Shown here in pieces: positions 8,566 to 17,458 of a stretch of DNA of 64,000 bases. The number at the start of each line of letters is the position of its first letter. Within the stretch, counting starts at the first letter, position 1. Origin of the DNA: Frankia umida (lineage in GTDB: Bacteria; Actinomycetota; Actinomycetes; Frankiales; Frankiaceae). Position numbers and translations under genes: made by a program. The stretch covers positions 99,554 through 163,553 of the forward strand of contig NZ_JALKFT010000012.1 of the NCBI RefSeq assembly GCF_023242945.1, read 5' to 3'. Below the pieces are notes generated by a model, which was given only the letters and a program-made list of their open reading frames with translations, searched no databases and had not been told where the DNA came from.

Positions 8566-10449
8566 TCATGCGGTGAACTCGATCTCCGCCTCGGTCTGGT
8601 AGCCGGTGGCGAGATCGATCGCCTGCACCCGGATCACCGTCTCACCGAAGATCGTCCTGACGTCGATGGCGCGTTCCCGGGCGGCGTACCGGCGTGTTCC
8701 GGCGTCCGGCAGATAGATGGTCACGAAGCCGACCTGGCTCACCCGGTCATCGTCGACATAGCGCGGATCGTCCCCGTCCGAGGCGAAGAACGACAGCCTC
8801 ATCTGGGTCTGGTCGCCCTCGCGGGGATAGACCCGTGAGGTTTTCTCGCTCCCCACCGGAATGATCTCGCCGCGTCGGACCAGGACGCGGAACCGCCCCT
8901 TGCACAGGGCCTTGCCCTCCGCGTTGAGATACAACCGCTCAGGGGGATCAAGGGCGGAATCGAACGCGTCCAGCAGGCCGAAGCCGTACGTCCGCGCGGC
9001 CACGCGGGAACGGATGCGGGCTGGATTGTTGCCGTACTGCACGGCGCCGAACAGGACGGCGTTCTCCGGTCGCGGTGGCACGAACAGCCGGGCCCGGCCC
9101 TCGACCACCGCCGCGAGCCGGTGCTGCAGATACCGCGAGTTGGCGAAGCCCCCGACGAGGTAGACCGCCGTCGGCGGGTCCGGCTCACCCGGTCCGCGCG
9201 TGTGGGCCTGCTCGGAGATCCGACTCAGCTGCTCGTCCACCAGGTCGCAGATCGGGTCGACCGACGTGTCGAGCAGGGCCCGGGTTCTGGCCGCGGACAG
9301 CAGGATCGCCTCGTTCTCCCCGTTCTGCGCGGCGGCGAGCCGCGTGCGCGCCGACCCGGGCAGCGCCTTCCACAGCCGCATGGACAGCTCGATGCGCACC
9401 GGTGTGCGCTGCGCGAGGTCGAAGACGTCGCGGGCCTTCTCCCAGGCCCGCATCAGTTCGTTGACGGCCTTCGGTTCCGCCTCCACCAGGCGCAGCAGCG
9501 TGGTGCGCCCCAGCCGCTCGGCCAGCACGGAGACGGTGAACTGTCGGGTGATCCGGTTCGCGCCGGACGTGTCGCCGCTGGCCACGCCGATCTGGTCGAA
9601 GGTGCCGTCGGCCCGCACCACCAGCGGAACGAGGTCGGTGGTACCGCCGCCGCAGTCGACGATGACGAACCGGGAACCCGGCCGGTGCCGGGGTGCACCC
9701 AGCCCGGCGACCTGGGCCGGGCCGTCCGAACCGACCGGGCCGACCGGGCCGACCGGGCCGAAGCCGCCAGCGCGGGCCTCACTGGCCATGCAGTACAGCG
9801 CGGCCACCTCCGGTTCGAGCACGATCGACAACCGGTGGGCATCGGCGGGGAAGCCCGCCGCCGCGGCGGTCCGGCGCATGACCTGCCGGTCGAAGTCACT
9901 CCAGATCGCGGGCACGCTGAGATACCAGGTGATCGGCAGGTCGCCGTACCCTGCCCGCTGGATGTGCTGACGGGCGACGATGTAGAGCTCGTGCAGGTAG
10001 GCGGCGATGAGGTGTTCGGTCGACCGACCGGTCTCGTTGCGACCACCCTCGGCCTGGCTCGGGCTGCTCCCCTGCCCACTGCCAGCACGCCCGCCCAGGC
10101 CGCCACCCGGCCCCACACCCGGTGCCATGCCCGGATCGGCGGCGCCCGGACCGTCACCGGAGGCCAGCCGCATCTTGAAGTCGACGGCGAAGCCGCCGGC
10201 CCGCTCGCCCCCGTCGGTGTAGCGGTTGAGCGCCTCGTAGCCCCAGGCCAGGGTCTCTCCCCGGCCGTCCAGCAGAATCGCGCTACGGTTCTTGGGATAT
10301 CCGGAATCGGCACCCGGCCACTGGTCGTTGCAGTTGATGTCATGGCTCGGGATATACCCGCCGGCCAGATTCGTCAACGCCCACGCATACCCGGAGCCGA
10401 AAGTGCCGAAATCAACGGCGGCGACAATCGACGGCGCTGCTCCGTGCAC
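8566..10449 (-). CDS. Hsp70-like (actin-fold) ATPase
   Basis: The protein has 627 residues. Phosphate-1 (VAAVDFGTFGSGYAWAL, near residue 10), phosphate-2 (VIVDCGGGTTDLVPLV) and adenosine (VYLVGGFANSRYLQ) motifs of the Hsp70/actin superfamily are all present. The canonical DnaK substrate-binding domain is absent; the C-terminal ~170 residues appear beta-rich. A Gly-rich low-complexity insert lies at residues ~107-135. It is not DnaK; it belongs with the diverged Hsp70-like proteins seen beside signalling genes. The GTG start directly follows the kinase TAG (TAGGTG), so translation is coupled. The kinase may phosphorylate this protein or use it as an ATP-dependent switch. Confidence 0.75.
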   Translation of the reverse strand: MHGAAPSIVAAVDFGTFGSGYAWALTNLAGGYIPSHDINCNDQWPGADSGYPKNRSAILLDGRGETLAWGYEALNRYTDGGERAGGFAVDFKMRLASGDGPGAADPGMAPGVGPGGGLGGRAGSGQGSSPSQAEGGRNETGRSTEHLIAAYLHELYIVARQHIQRAGYGDLPITWYLSVPAIWSDFDRQVMRRTAAAAGFPADAHRLSIVLEPEVAALYCMASEARAGGFGPVGPVGPVGSDGPAQVAGLGAPRHRPGSRFVIVDCGGGTTDLVPLVVRADGTFDQIGVASGDTSGANRITRQFTVSVLAERLGRTTLLRLVEAEPKAVNELMRAWEKARDVFDLAQRTPVRIELSMRLWKALPGSARTRLAAAQNGENEAILLSAARTRALLDTSVDPICDLVDEQLSRISEQAHTRGPGEPDPPTAVYLVGGFANSRYLQHRLAAVVEGRARLFVPPRPENAVLFGAVQYGNNPARIRSRVAARTYGFGLLDAFDSALDPPERLYLNAEGKALCKGRFRVLVRRGEIIPVGSEKTSRVYPREGDQTQMRLSFFASDGDDPRYVDDDRVSQVGFVTIYLPDAGTRRYAARERAIDVRTIFGETVIRVQAIDLATGYQTEAEIEFTA

Positions 10450-11379
10450 CTACATCCCCATTCTGCGAAGAATTTCCTGTTCCAGGATGAGCTCACGTTC
10501 CGTGTGTGCTGGCGGTTCACCACTGTGGCCGGCCGACGGCTCGTCCAGCCCGGCGCCCAGCACCGCACCGCCGTTGAGCACCCGGACGAGGTCGGCCGCG
10601 GACGGCCGCATCGTCGGCGACTTGTGCAGGGCACGCTCGACCACATCCCGCAGCGGCGCTTCGAGCCCGCGCAGGTCCGGAGCCTGACCGAGCGTGCGGT
10701 ACCGGCGCTGCTCGTAGTCGCCGTCACCGAACGTCGGTCGACCGGTACCGGCGAAGGCGACGGTGGCTCCCCAGGCGAAGATGTCGACCTTCGCCGTCGC
10801 GGGTCTGGAGTCCAGGATCTCGGGGGCGATGTACCCGAGGGTGCCGACGAAGGTCGAGTTCCGGTCCGGTTCGTGGGGGCTGTCCGCGACCCGGGCCACG
10901 CCGAAGTCGATGACACGGGGGCCCATCGACGACAGGATGACGTTCTCCGGTTTGAGGTCACGGTGGATCAGCCCGACCTGGTGCATCGCCTGCAGCGCAG
11001 TGGCCAGCACGAAGGCGAGCTGGTCGAGTTCGGAGCCGACGATCGGCTGGCCGTGGCGAATCCGATCACGTAGCGTCTGACCCTTGACGTACTCGGTCAC
11101 CAGGTAGGGCGAACCGCCGTCGATGTTGAAGTCGAGTACCTGGGCGGTGTGCTGGCGGGCGATGCGCCGCGCATTGGCCGCCTCCTCGCGAAAACGCCGT
11201 AGGTACTCGGCGTTGGCGGCGAGATCATCTTTGATCATCTTGATGGCCACCGGCCGGCCCACCGGATCACGCCCGAGATAGACCCGGCCCATGCCGCCCT
11301 GGCCGAGCAGACCGTCGACCCGGTACGGCCCGATCCGCCGCGGATCCTTCGGGCCAAGCCCGTACCCGCCGCCACTCAT
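10450..11379 (-). CDS. Ser/Thr protein kinase, soluble
   Basis: The protein has 309 residues and a complete PknB-type catalytic domain: Gly-loop GQGGMGRVYLG (~26-36), VAIKMIK lysine, catalytic HRDLKPENV, DFGVA metal motif and GTLGYIAPE activation segment. There is no transmembrane helix or sensor domain; a ~45-residue tail rich in Glu/His follows the kinase fold. The ATG at 11379 has GAGG five bases upstream; the open frame reaching 11547 adds only an Arg/Cys-rich stretch and is rejected. It is the first gene of a two-gene operon with the Hsp70-like ATPase. Confidence 0.9.
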   Translation of the reverse strand: MSGGGYGLGPKDPRRIGPYRVDGLLGQGGMGRVYLGRDPVGRPVAIKMIKDDLAANAEYLRRFREEAANARRIARQHTAQVLDFNIDGGSPYLVTEYVKGQTLRDRIRHGQPIVGSELDQLAFVLATALQAMHQVGLIHRDLKPENVILSSMGPRVIDFGVARVADSPHEPDRNSTFVGTLGYIAPEILDSRPATAKVDIFAWGATVAFAGTGRPTFGDGDYEQRRYRTLGQAPDLRGLEAPLRDVVERALHKSPTMRPSAADLVRVLNGGAVLGAGLDEPSAGHSGEPPAHTERELILEQEILRRMGM

Positions 11380-11751
11380 GCCGGCCTCGTACTGACACCG
11401 ACACCAACAACGGCGCCGACAGCGGCTTCGGCCCGGAGACCGGGAAACGCACCGACCCGTGCGCCGAGCCTGGCCGGAGCCGGCGAGCTCGCTGATCCGG
11501 CGAAGCTCCGCCAACGGTATGCCAGCGGGTATGGAGACGTTCGGCACTGGTGGAACACGGGCCCCCCGATCCGTGTCCGAAACGCGGAAGAACAGCAGTT
11601 TTCTCGGGAACTATAGCATCCTCGCGCATCGACCCAGGAATGCCGGCGGAGGCTTATGGAACCAGCCGCGAGACCGGGAACCGGCCGGAACGAGCCGCCA
11701 CCCGTGGGAAGCCGGCGGAATCCACCGGGAAGCCGCCGGCCCACGTCCGAC

Positions 11752-11790
11752 ACGTGCGGGCGTGGGGCGTGACGTGCGGGCGTGGGGCGT
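11752..11790 (+). repeat. Two direct repeats, 19 bp, 20-bp period
   Basis: ACGTGCGGGCGTGGGGCGT occurs at 11752-11770 and again at 11772-11790 with one base between. The pair runs straight into the palindrome at 11790-11815. It may be a composite regulator-binding region for the exporter operon. Confidence 0.8.
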
Positions 11791-11815
11791 CCCCTGACAG
11801 CGAGCTGTCAGGGGA
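11790..11815. promoter_or_regulatory. 26-bp palindrome upstream of the DrrAB-type operon
   Basis: Perfect 12-base arms, TCCCCTGACAGC (11790-11801) and GCTGTCAGGGGA (11804-11815), are separated by only GA. The near-zero spacer and the lack of a following U-run favour a dimeric repressor site over a terminator. It sits 75 bases before the chosen ATPase start. TetR- or GntR-type regulators of drug exporters use sites of this size, but no such gene lies next to it. Confidence 0.6.
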
Positions 11816-11889
11816 TCATCTGCCGCTGGCAGCGGGACGCGGCGCGCGATCGTCAAAAACTGTCGGTGGTGGCGGGCATGCTGGCGGGC

Positions 11890-12972
11890 ATGACGGTTCG
11901 AGACGAACACACGATCCCCGCGATCGTCGCTGACGGCCTGGTCAAGCGGTATGGCGAGACCACGGCGCTGGCCGGAGTCGATCTGGAGGTGCCGGCCGGC
12001 ACTGTCTTCGGCCTGCTGGGGCCGAACGGCGCGGGCAAGACGACGGCGGTGCGGGTGCTCGCCACCCTGATCAGCCCGGATGCCGGCACCGCGCTCATCG
12101 GCGGGTACGACGTGCGCCACGACAGCCACCGGGTGCGCCGGCTGATCGGGCTGACCGGGCAGTACGCGTCGGTCGACGAGATGCTCACCGGCTCCGAGAA
12201 CCTCCTGATGATCGGCCGGCTGCTCGGGCTGTCCCGCCCGCAGGCCAGGCAGCGGGCCCGTGAGCTGCTCGCCGAGTTCCGGCTGTCCGACTCGGCCGAC
12301 CGGCCGGCGAAGACCTACTCCGGCGGGATGCGCCGGCGCCTCGACCTGGCCGCGAGCCTGGTCGGGCGGCCCCGGCTGCTCTTCCTCGACGAGCCGACCA
12401 CGGGGCTCGATCCGCGCAGCCGCAACGAGATGTGGGAGGTGGTGCGCGACCTCGTCGGCGTGCACGGGGTCACGGTGCTGCTGACCACGCAGTATCTGGA
12501 GGAGGCCGATCAGCTCGCCGACGACATCGCGGTGTTCGACCACGGCCGGATCATCGCCCAGGGCTCACCGGAGGAGCTCAAGCGGCAGACCGGTGCACAG
12601 ACCCTGGCGGTGCGCCCGGCCACAGAGACCGATCTGGCGCTGGTCGTGTCCACCGTCGCCGCCGTGGTCGGCGCCGACCCGGAGGTCACCGGCACCCTGG
12701 TCAGCGCCCGGGTCACCGATCCGGCCGCACTGCCCGCGGTGGTACGCCGCCTCGATGACGCCGGTGTCACCGTCGGTGAGATCACTCTGCGCAGTTCCAG
12801 TCTGGACGAGGTCTTCCTCGCCCTCACCGGTCATCCCGCCGACGAGGAGGCCGCCGCGAACGGTGGCCACCCCGCGGCGGCCACCGGGGGCCCGTCCGAG
12901 GACGACGCCCACTCGAGCACCCACGACGATGACGACCCCGCCGCGCGGATTCCCGCGGCGACCAGGAGCTGA
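11890..12972 (+). CDS. DrrA-type ABC exporter ATPase
   Basis: The protein has 360 residues. Walker A GPNGAGKT is at ~44-51, signature YSGGMRRR near 142, Walker B LLFLDEP near 163, then TTQYLEEADQLADDI, the H/Q-loop context typical of daunorubicin-resistance ATPases. The C-terminal accessory domain ends in LDEVFLALTGH and is followed by a ~50-residue Asp/His/Ala-rich tail. It should power export of a hydrophobic drug-like or lipid substrate with the permease 5 bases downstream. ATG 11878 is an equally possible start four codons earlier. The palindrome upstream probably regulates it. Confidence 0.9.
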   Translation: MTVRDEHTIPAIVADGLVKRYGETTALAGVDLEVPAGTVFGLLGPNGAGKTTAVRVLATLISPDAGTALIGGYDVRHDSHRVRRLIGLTGQYASVDEMLTGSENLLMIGRLLGLSRPQARQRARELLAEFRLSDSADRPAKTYSGGMRRRLDLAASLVGRPRLLFLDEPTTGLDPRSRNEMWEVVRDLVGVHGVTVLLTTQYLEEADQLADDIAVFDHGRIIAQGSPEELKRQTGAQTLAVRPATETDLALVVSTVAAVVGADPEVTGTLVSARVTDPAALPAVVRRLDDAGVTVGEITLRSSSLDEVFLALTGHPADEEAAANGGHPAAATGGPSEDDAHSSTHDDDDPAARIPAATRS

Positions 12973-12977
12973 CCGCC

Positions 12978-13817
12978 ATGTCCACGCTGACCGCCGCGCT
13001 GCCCGAGTCGTCCACCCACCGGGAGGTCTGGCCCGATCCCGGCCCGGCCCGGGTCAGCCCGTTGGAGACGCTGCGCCACGTGCGCACGCTGGCCTGGCGC
13101 AACCTCGTCCAGGTCAAGCACAATCCGATGGAGCTGATCGACTTCAGCGTCCAGCCGCTGATGTTCCTGCTGCTGTTCACCTACGTGTTCGGTGGTGCGA
13201 TCGCCGGGTCGACCAGCGACTACCTGACGTTCGCGCTGCCCGGCCTGATCGTCCAGAACACGCTGTTCACCACGCTGAACACCGGCACCGGTCTGAACAC
13301 AGACCTCACCAAGGGCGTGTTCGACCGGTTGCGGTCTTTGCCTATCGCGCGGTCGGCGCCGCTGGCCGGCCGTATCCTCGCCGACCTCGCCAAGCAGGTG
13401 TGGGCCATCGGCATCCTGCTCGGCCTCGGCTACATCCTGGGCTTCCGGATCGAGACCGGGCCGCTGCAGGCCGTGGCCGCGGTCGGGCTGGTGGTGCTGT
13501 TCGCGCTGTGCGCGTCGTGGATCGCGGTGCTGGTCGGGATGCTGGTCTCCGAGCCGGAGAAGGTGATGGTCTTCGGCTTCACGCTGATCTTCCCGCTCAC
13601 GTTCGTCAGCAACGTGTTCGTCCAGACCAGCACGATGCCCGGCTGGTTGCAGGCGGTCGTCAAGGTCAACCCGGTGACGTCGCTGGCCGACGCGACCCGC
13701 GGGCTGTTCGTCGGCGGCCCGGTGCTGAATCCCACCTGGCATGTGCTGGTGTGGGGCGTGGTTCTGGTCTCGGTGTTCGCGCCGCTGGCGGTGCGCGCGT
13801 TCCGACGGCGGGTCTGA
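12978..13817 (+). CDS. DrrB-type ABC exporter permease
   Basis: The protein has 279 residues with an ABC-2 membrane domain. About six hydrophobic segments are visible, including PLMFLLLFTYVFGGAIAG and VFGFTLIFPLTFVSNVFV. The landmarks FDRLRSLPIARSAPLAGR and a late NPVTSLADATRGL are typical of DrrB-like permeases. It would form the homodimeric membrane pore driven by the upstream ATPase. It starts 5 bases after the ATPase stop. Confidence 0.9.
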   Translation: MSTLTAALPESSTHREVWPDPGPARVSPLETLRHVRTLAWRNLVQVKHNPMELIDFSVQPLMFLLLFTYVFGGAIAGSTSDYLTFALPGLIVQNTLFTTLNTGTGLNTDLTKGVFDRLRSLPIARSAPLAGRILADLAKQVWAIGILLGLGYILGFRIETGPLQAVAAVGLVVLFALCASWIAVLVGMLVSEPEKVMVFGFTLIFPLTFVSNVFVQTSTMPGWLQAVVKVNPVTSLADATRGLFVGGPVLNPTWHVLVWGVVLVSVFAPLAVRAFRRRV

Positions 13818-13917
13818 CGGCCGGCAACGGTGGTGGCCGGGGCATCGGACGCCCGGTCGACGCCTAAGATCGACACCGGTACCGCCGGTGCCGTAACGAT
13901 CACGGGAGGGAGTCCGC

Positions 13918-14436
13918 GTGATGAACGGTTCCGATCTGCTGGCCGACGCGTTCGGGCGCGTGCGCGACGAGGTTCGCGATGCCGTCGCCGGGCTGAGCGG
14001 TCTGACCCTCGGCGTTCGCGTCGACGGCTCGGCGAACTCGATCGCCTGGCTGATCTGGCATCTCACCCGGGTGCAGGACGACCACATCGCCGAGGTCGCC
14101 GCTCTCGACCAGGTCTGGACGGCCCAGGGTTTCGCCGACCGGTTCGGTCTGGAGCTCGACACCGCCTCCATCGGCTACGGGCACACGTCCGCGCAGGTGG
14201 ACGCGGTCCAGGTCGATGATCCCGATCTGCTCGTGGCCTACCACGAGGCCGTCCACGACCAGACCGTCGCCTACCTCGCCACCCTCACCGAGTCCGACTT
14301 CGACCGGATCGTCGACCGGCGCTGGGAACCGCCGGTCACCCTCGGCGTCCGCCTGATCAGTGTCGTCGCGGACGACCTTCAGCACGTCGGCCAGGCCGCC
14401 CTGCTGCGCGGCGTCCTCGAACGCCGGGGAGCCTGA
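13918..14436 (+). CDS. DinB/DUF664-like four-helix protein
   Basis: The protein has 172 residues. WLIWHLTRVQDDH (H48, H56) and DDLQHVGQAALLRG (D152, H156) match the metal-site helices of the DinB/mycothiol-S-transferase-like superfamily. The usual HxxxH of the last helix reads DxxxH. In actinobacteria such proteins are metal-dependent thiol transferases or isomerases, often using mycothiol; the substrate is unknown here. The GTG start follows GGGAGGGAG. A small gene starts 7 bases after the stop, suggesting an operon. Confidence 0.8.
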   Translation: MMNGSDLLADAFGRVRDEVRDAVAGLSGLTLGVRVDGSANSIAWLIWHLTRVQDDHIAEVAALDQVWTAQGFADRFGLELDTASIGYGHTSAQVDAVQVDDPDLLVAYHEAVHDQTVAYLATLTESDFDRIVDRRWEPPVTLGVRLISVVADDLQHVGQAALLRGVLERRGA

Positions 14437-14443
14437 GCCCACC

Positions 14444-14689
14444 ATGGCCCGCCGCTACGTCACCCGTGACGGTCGGCCCGTCGACCTGGACCTCTGCGAA
14501 CCCGCCGCCGTACTGCACCGCGCCTACGTCGCCCCGCTGACCGTCGAGACCATCATGCGTGACGCCGGCATCGCCCATCCCCCGCCCATTCCCCCCTGGC
14601 CCGCGGTCACCGCCGACGGAGACGTCGAACTCGCCGATCATGCTGAGGACGGAAACCATCCGGACAATCCGGATGCCTCCGACCAGTAG
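14444..14689 (+). CDS. Small conserved-looking protein, 81 aa
   Basis: Begins MARRYVTRDGRPVDLDL and ends in an acidic Asp/Asn/His-rich tail; no transmembrane segment and no recognised domain. It starts 7 bases after the DinB-like gene and is probably translated from the same message. A longer open frame from 14360 would overlap the upstream gene and is not preferred. Function unknown. Confidence 0.55.
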   Translation: MARRYVTRDGRPVDLDLCEPAAVLHRAYVAPLTVETIMRDAGIAHPPPIPPWPAVTADGDVELADHAEDGNHPDNPDASDQ

Positions 14690-14720
14690 GTCGGATCGTC
14701 GGTGGGATCGAGGTGTGGGG

Positions 14721-14800
14721 GTCAGAGCTGGCGAAGGTCAGAGCTGGCGAAGGTCAGAGCTGGCGAAGGTCAGAGCTGGCGAAGGTCAGAGCTGGCGGGA
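14721..14800 (+). repeat. Five tandem copies of a 16-bp unit
   Basis: The unit GTCAGAGCTGGCGAAG begins at 14721, 14737, 14753, 14769 and 14785 (last copy ends GCGGGA), followed by a partial copy. It lies exactly between the ends of two convergent genes (stop at 14689 on + and stop at 14802 on -). The copies are nearly identical, implying recent expansion by slippage. Confidence 0.9.
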
Positions 14801-14801
14801 G

Positions 14802-15239
14802 TCAGGGGTTGGGGGTGCGCCAGAGGGTGCGCAGCTCGGCGTCCCAGTCGACGGAGTCACTCTCGCGGCCGCTGGGAACCTGGGCCTCGATCTCGGCGAG
14901 GAAACGGGTGACCACGGAGCGGGGCAGCTCCAGGTCGGCCCGTCCGGACGGGCTGGACAGCGAGACGGTCACCACCGCGCGTCCGTGCGAACGGTTCGGA
15001 CGAATCCGCACGTCACCGGTGCCGGCGCGGCTCTGGGTGCCGTCCGCGAGCAGGGAACGCGCGAAGATCCAGGTGATCGACTCGCGGGCGGGGCGCAGGA
15101 TGAGCTCGACCGCGAACGGGTCGGCCGGGTCGTAGCGCAGGGTACCCGCGACGGCCGCTCGGGCCCCATCTTCCGTCACGAAATCGGCACAGAGGTCGCG
15201 CACCACGACATGCGCGGGCGTCGAGCTGTGACGGAGCAT
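14802..15239 (-). CDS. SsgA-family sporulation/cell-division protein
   Basis: The protein has 145 residues. LRYDPADPFAVELIL, WIFARSLLADG, GDVRIRP and VSLSSPSGRADLELP follow the SsgA-like family order. These actinomycete-specific proteins help position division septa and remodel peptidoglycan during sporulation. ATG 15239 has GGGAGG six bases upstream. Family length is normally 135-145, so the gene looks complete. The 3' end abuts a 16-bp tandem array. Which SsgA-like paralogue it represents cannot be settled by eye. Confidence 0.88.
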   Translation of the reverse strand: MLRHSSTPAHVVVRDLCADFVTEDGARAAVAGTLRYDPADPFAVELILRPARESITWIFARSLLADGTQSRAGTGDVRIRPNRSHGRAVVTVSLSSPSGRADLELPRSVVTRFLAEIEAQVPSGRESDSVDWDAELRTLWRTPNP

Positions 15240-15429
15240 TCGCTGCCTCCCAACACGATCGGAACCGACCCTGTCAGCATCGCTGCCGTGACGGCTTCGT
15301 CGCACTCCCCGTGGGACCCGAGTCCACAGGCGGAACAACCCTCCGGCCACGGGCCGGTCGGCCACGCGAGCGTGCCGCGGCGGCGTCCGGCGCAGGTCGC
15401 AGGTGCGGACGTGGTGGGATGCGGGTGGC

Positions 15430-16347
15430 TCAGGCCCAGGTGTACAGGTCGCGGGTGAGGTAGGGACCGAGGTTGGTGGCCTCCGGCGGGGTGCTCTCCC
15501 GAGCCACCCCGACGATCGCGCCGTTGGGCCGTACCCGACCCAGCTGATCATCGAGTTCGTGGTGCTGGCCGGTCTCGGGACGCTGCTCGCTCGCCCGCCA
15601 CTCGCCGGACGCGCCCACCGTGGTCAGCGGGAGGGCGCCGCCGCTGGGGACAGCCCGGCCGCCCCGAAGCACGATCACCTGGCGGAGCACCTCGGAGATC
15701 ATGCGCTCCACATCGGCGGACGGGCCAGGACCGGTCGCGGGATCACCGGTGAGGCTGCCGGCGGCCGGAACACCCGAGGTGACCGAGGCGGCCGGGACGT
15801 CCGGAAGAGGGATGGTGAGGGTGGCGCGCAGGAGCCAGCGTGGCCCGTCGAACCCGAGCACCCGGACGAGCCGGCGTTCGCCGCCGGTGCCGGCGAGAAG
15901 GCGCAGTTCGGGGCCGCAGGGGCCGGCCGTCTCCTGGACCGGGCCGGCCGCGGCGTCGGCGGGCAGGCCGGCGATGGCGAGGATGGCCCGCGAAGAGATG
16001 CTCAGCCGCGCGCGCAGGGCGCCCCACAGCGGATGCGACCGGGGTGCGGCGAACGCGGCGAGGACGAGTTCGATCTGGCCGAGCCCGACGACCGCGACGG
16101 TCTCACGCTCACCGCGGGCGGTGCGCCGACCGGACACGCCGACCGTCGAACCGGGCCGCACCGGGACGACGAGCGAGCCGAGATCGACCCGCGGCCATCC
16201 GTCGTTCGGGGCCTCGGCGAGGTCGTAGGGGCCGGTCGGGGTGCCGAGCCCGAAGCCGGACCCGTGCTCGGGTTCGGGCCTCTCCGGGCGTGGCTGCGCG
16301 TGGGAGGTACGTGCCCGCCGAGATGATGCCCATCTACCTGGCCGCAT
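15430..16347 (-). CDS. DUF3710 family protein
   Basis: The protein has 305 residues. GPYDLAEAPNDGWPRVDLGS followed by LVVPVRPGSTVGVS is the DUF3710 hallmark, as are LRLLAGTGGERRLVRVLGFD and GPRWLLRATL further on. It is an actinobacterial family of unknown biochemistry. The frame remains open to 17553 but that would overlie the MscS gene; ATG 16347 has GAGGGGG about nine bases upstream and is the last sensible start. The C-terminal ~60 residues are longer than usual and polar. Confidence 0.8.
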   Translation of the reverse strand: MRPGRWASSRRARTSHAQPRPERPEPEHGSGFGLGTPTGPYDLAEAPNDGWPRVDLGSLVVPVRPGSTVGVSGRRTARGERETVAVVGLGQIELVLAAFAAPRSHPLWGALRARLSISSRAILAIAGLPADAAAGPVQETAGPCGPELRLLAGTGGERRLVRVLGFDGPRWLLRATLTIPLPDVPAASVTSGVPAAGSLTGDPATGPGPSADVERMISEVLRQVIVLRGGRAVPSGGALPLTTVGASGEWRASEQRPETGQHHELDDQLGRVRPNGAIVGVARESTPPEATNLGPYLTRDLYTWA

Positions 16348-16506
16348 GCGCGTGCACCCCCTCGCCGTCCGCACTCCCATGGTGCGGGTTCGCGGCCCCC
16401 CTGTCGACCACCGCGTCGGATCGGTGACAGTGGACCGGTGGATGTTCGGGGTCGGGGGCACCTCCGCCGGGTACCCGCCGATCGGACAGCGGGTAGGTTC
16501 GGGTGA

Positions 16507-17448
16507 GTGAGCGGAGTTCGACCCCACCTGCCGGGGCACGCGATCATCCAGGCGGTGACGGAGCCAACCGTCACCGCGACGGCACCGCTGAGCGACATCA
16601 CCGACTGGGCCCGGGGTAGCGGCCTCGAGATCGTCATGCTGCTGACCGGGGCAGTGCTGCTCACCCGACTGGCCACCTGGATCGGCAACCAGGTCACCAG
16701 CCGGATCGACGTGCAGTCCACCCAGGACCAGATGGTGCGCACCGAGGCGGCCAAGCATCGCCACGCCGTCGCCCAGGTGATCACCTGGGTGGCGCTGGTC
16801 CTCGTCTACAGTCTGACGGCGGTGCTCGTCCTGCAACGGTTCGGCGTGCCGGTGACCGGTTTCGTCGCGCCCGCGACGATCGTGGGTGTGGCCCTGGGCC
16901 TGGGCGCGCAGCGCGTCGTGCAGGACATGCTCGCCGGGTTCTTCCTGATCGCCGAGCGACAGTACGGCTTCGGCGATCTGGTTCGGCTCTACGTCTCCGG
17001 TGGCCCGGGGACGGGCTCCCTGGGCACCGTCGAGGAGGTCACGCTGCGCATCACCCGGCTGCGGACGTCCAGCGGTGAGGTCGTCACCACGCCGAACGGG
17101 CAGATCGTCCAGGTGATCAACCTGTCCCGGGACTGGGCCCGCACCGTGATCGACGTCCCGATCCCCGCGACGGCGGACGTCACCACCGTCAGTGACCTGC
17201 TCAACCGGGTCGGCGTCGAGGCCTACACCGACGAGGTGCTCCACGACCTGTTGCTGGACGCCCCGTCCGTGATGGGCGTGGAAAGCCTGGACCTCGACGA
17301 GTACCGCATCCGCGTCGTCGCCCGTACCCAGCCCGGCCGCCAGTTCGAAGTCGGACGGACCCTGCGGGCCCGCATCTCCACCGCCCTCAAACGGGAGGGC
17401 ATCACCGTCTCCGCGGACCTCGACACGGCCGCGCCCTCCGCCACGTGA
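16507..17448 (+). CDS. MscS-family mechanosensitive channel
   Basis: The protein has 313 residues. Three hydrophobic helices lie in the first ~145 residues. The pore-lining helix is VGVALGLGAQRVVQDMLAG, and the beta domain contains GTVEEVTLRITRLRTSSGEV and TPNGQI, standard MscS signatures. It should open on membrane tension and release small solutes under hypo-osmotic shock. GTG 16507 is used here; GTG 16555 (starting TEPTVTATA) is a plausible later start. A small membrane-anchored gene follows after 10 bases. Confidence 0.9.
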   Translation: MSGVRPHLPGHAIIQAVTEPTVTATAPLSDITDWARGSGLEIVMLLTGAVLLTRLATWIGNQVTSRIDVQSTQDQMVRTEAAKHRHAVAQVITWVALVLVYSLTAVLVLQRFGVPVTGFVAPATIVGVALGLGAQRVVQDMLAGFFLIAERQYGFGDLVRLYVSGGPGTGSLGTVEEVTLRITRLRTSSGEVVTTPNGQIVQVINLSRDWARTVIDVPIPATADVTTVSDLLNRVGVEAYTDEVLHDLLLDAPSVMGVESLDLDEYRIRVVARTQPGRQFEVGRTLRARISTALKREGITVSADLDTAAPSAT

Positions 17449-17458
17449 GGATGCCATC

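Larger units (their letters stand above)
11380..11889. other. Divergent intergenic region, kinase operon and DrrAB-type operon
   Basis: About 510 bases that must contain promoters for both divergent operons. The kinase-proximal part shows no confident gene. The exporter-proximal end carries two 19-base copies of a G-rich direct repeat (11752-11770, 11772-11790) abutting a long palindrome (11790-11815). Confidence 0.6.

Noticed and set aside
9121..11073. 650-residue frame antisense to the Hsp70-like and kinase genes
   Set aside because: The opposite strand encodes two proteins with intact motifs; this frame is low-information shadow sequence.
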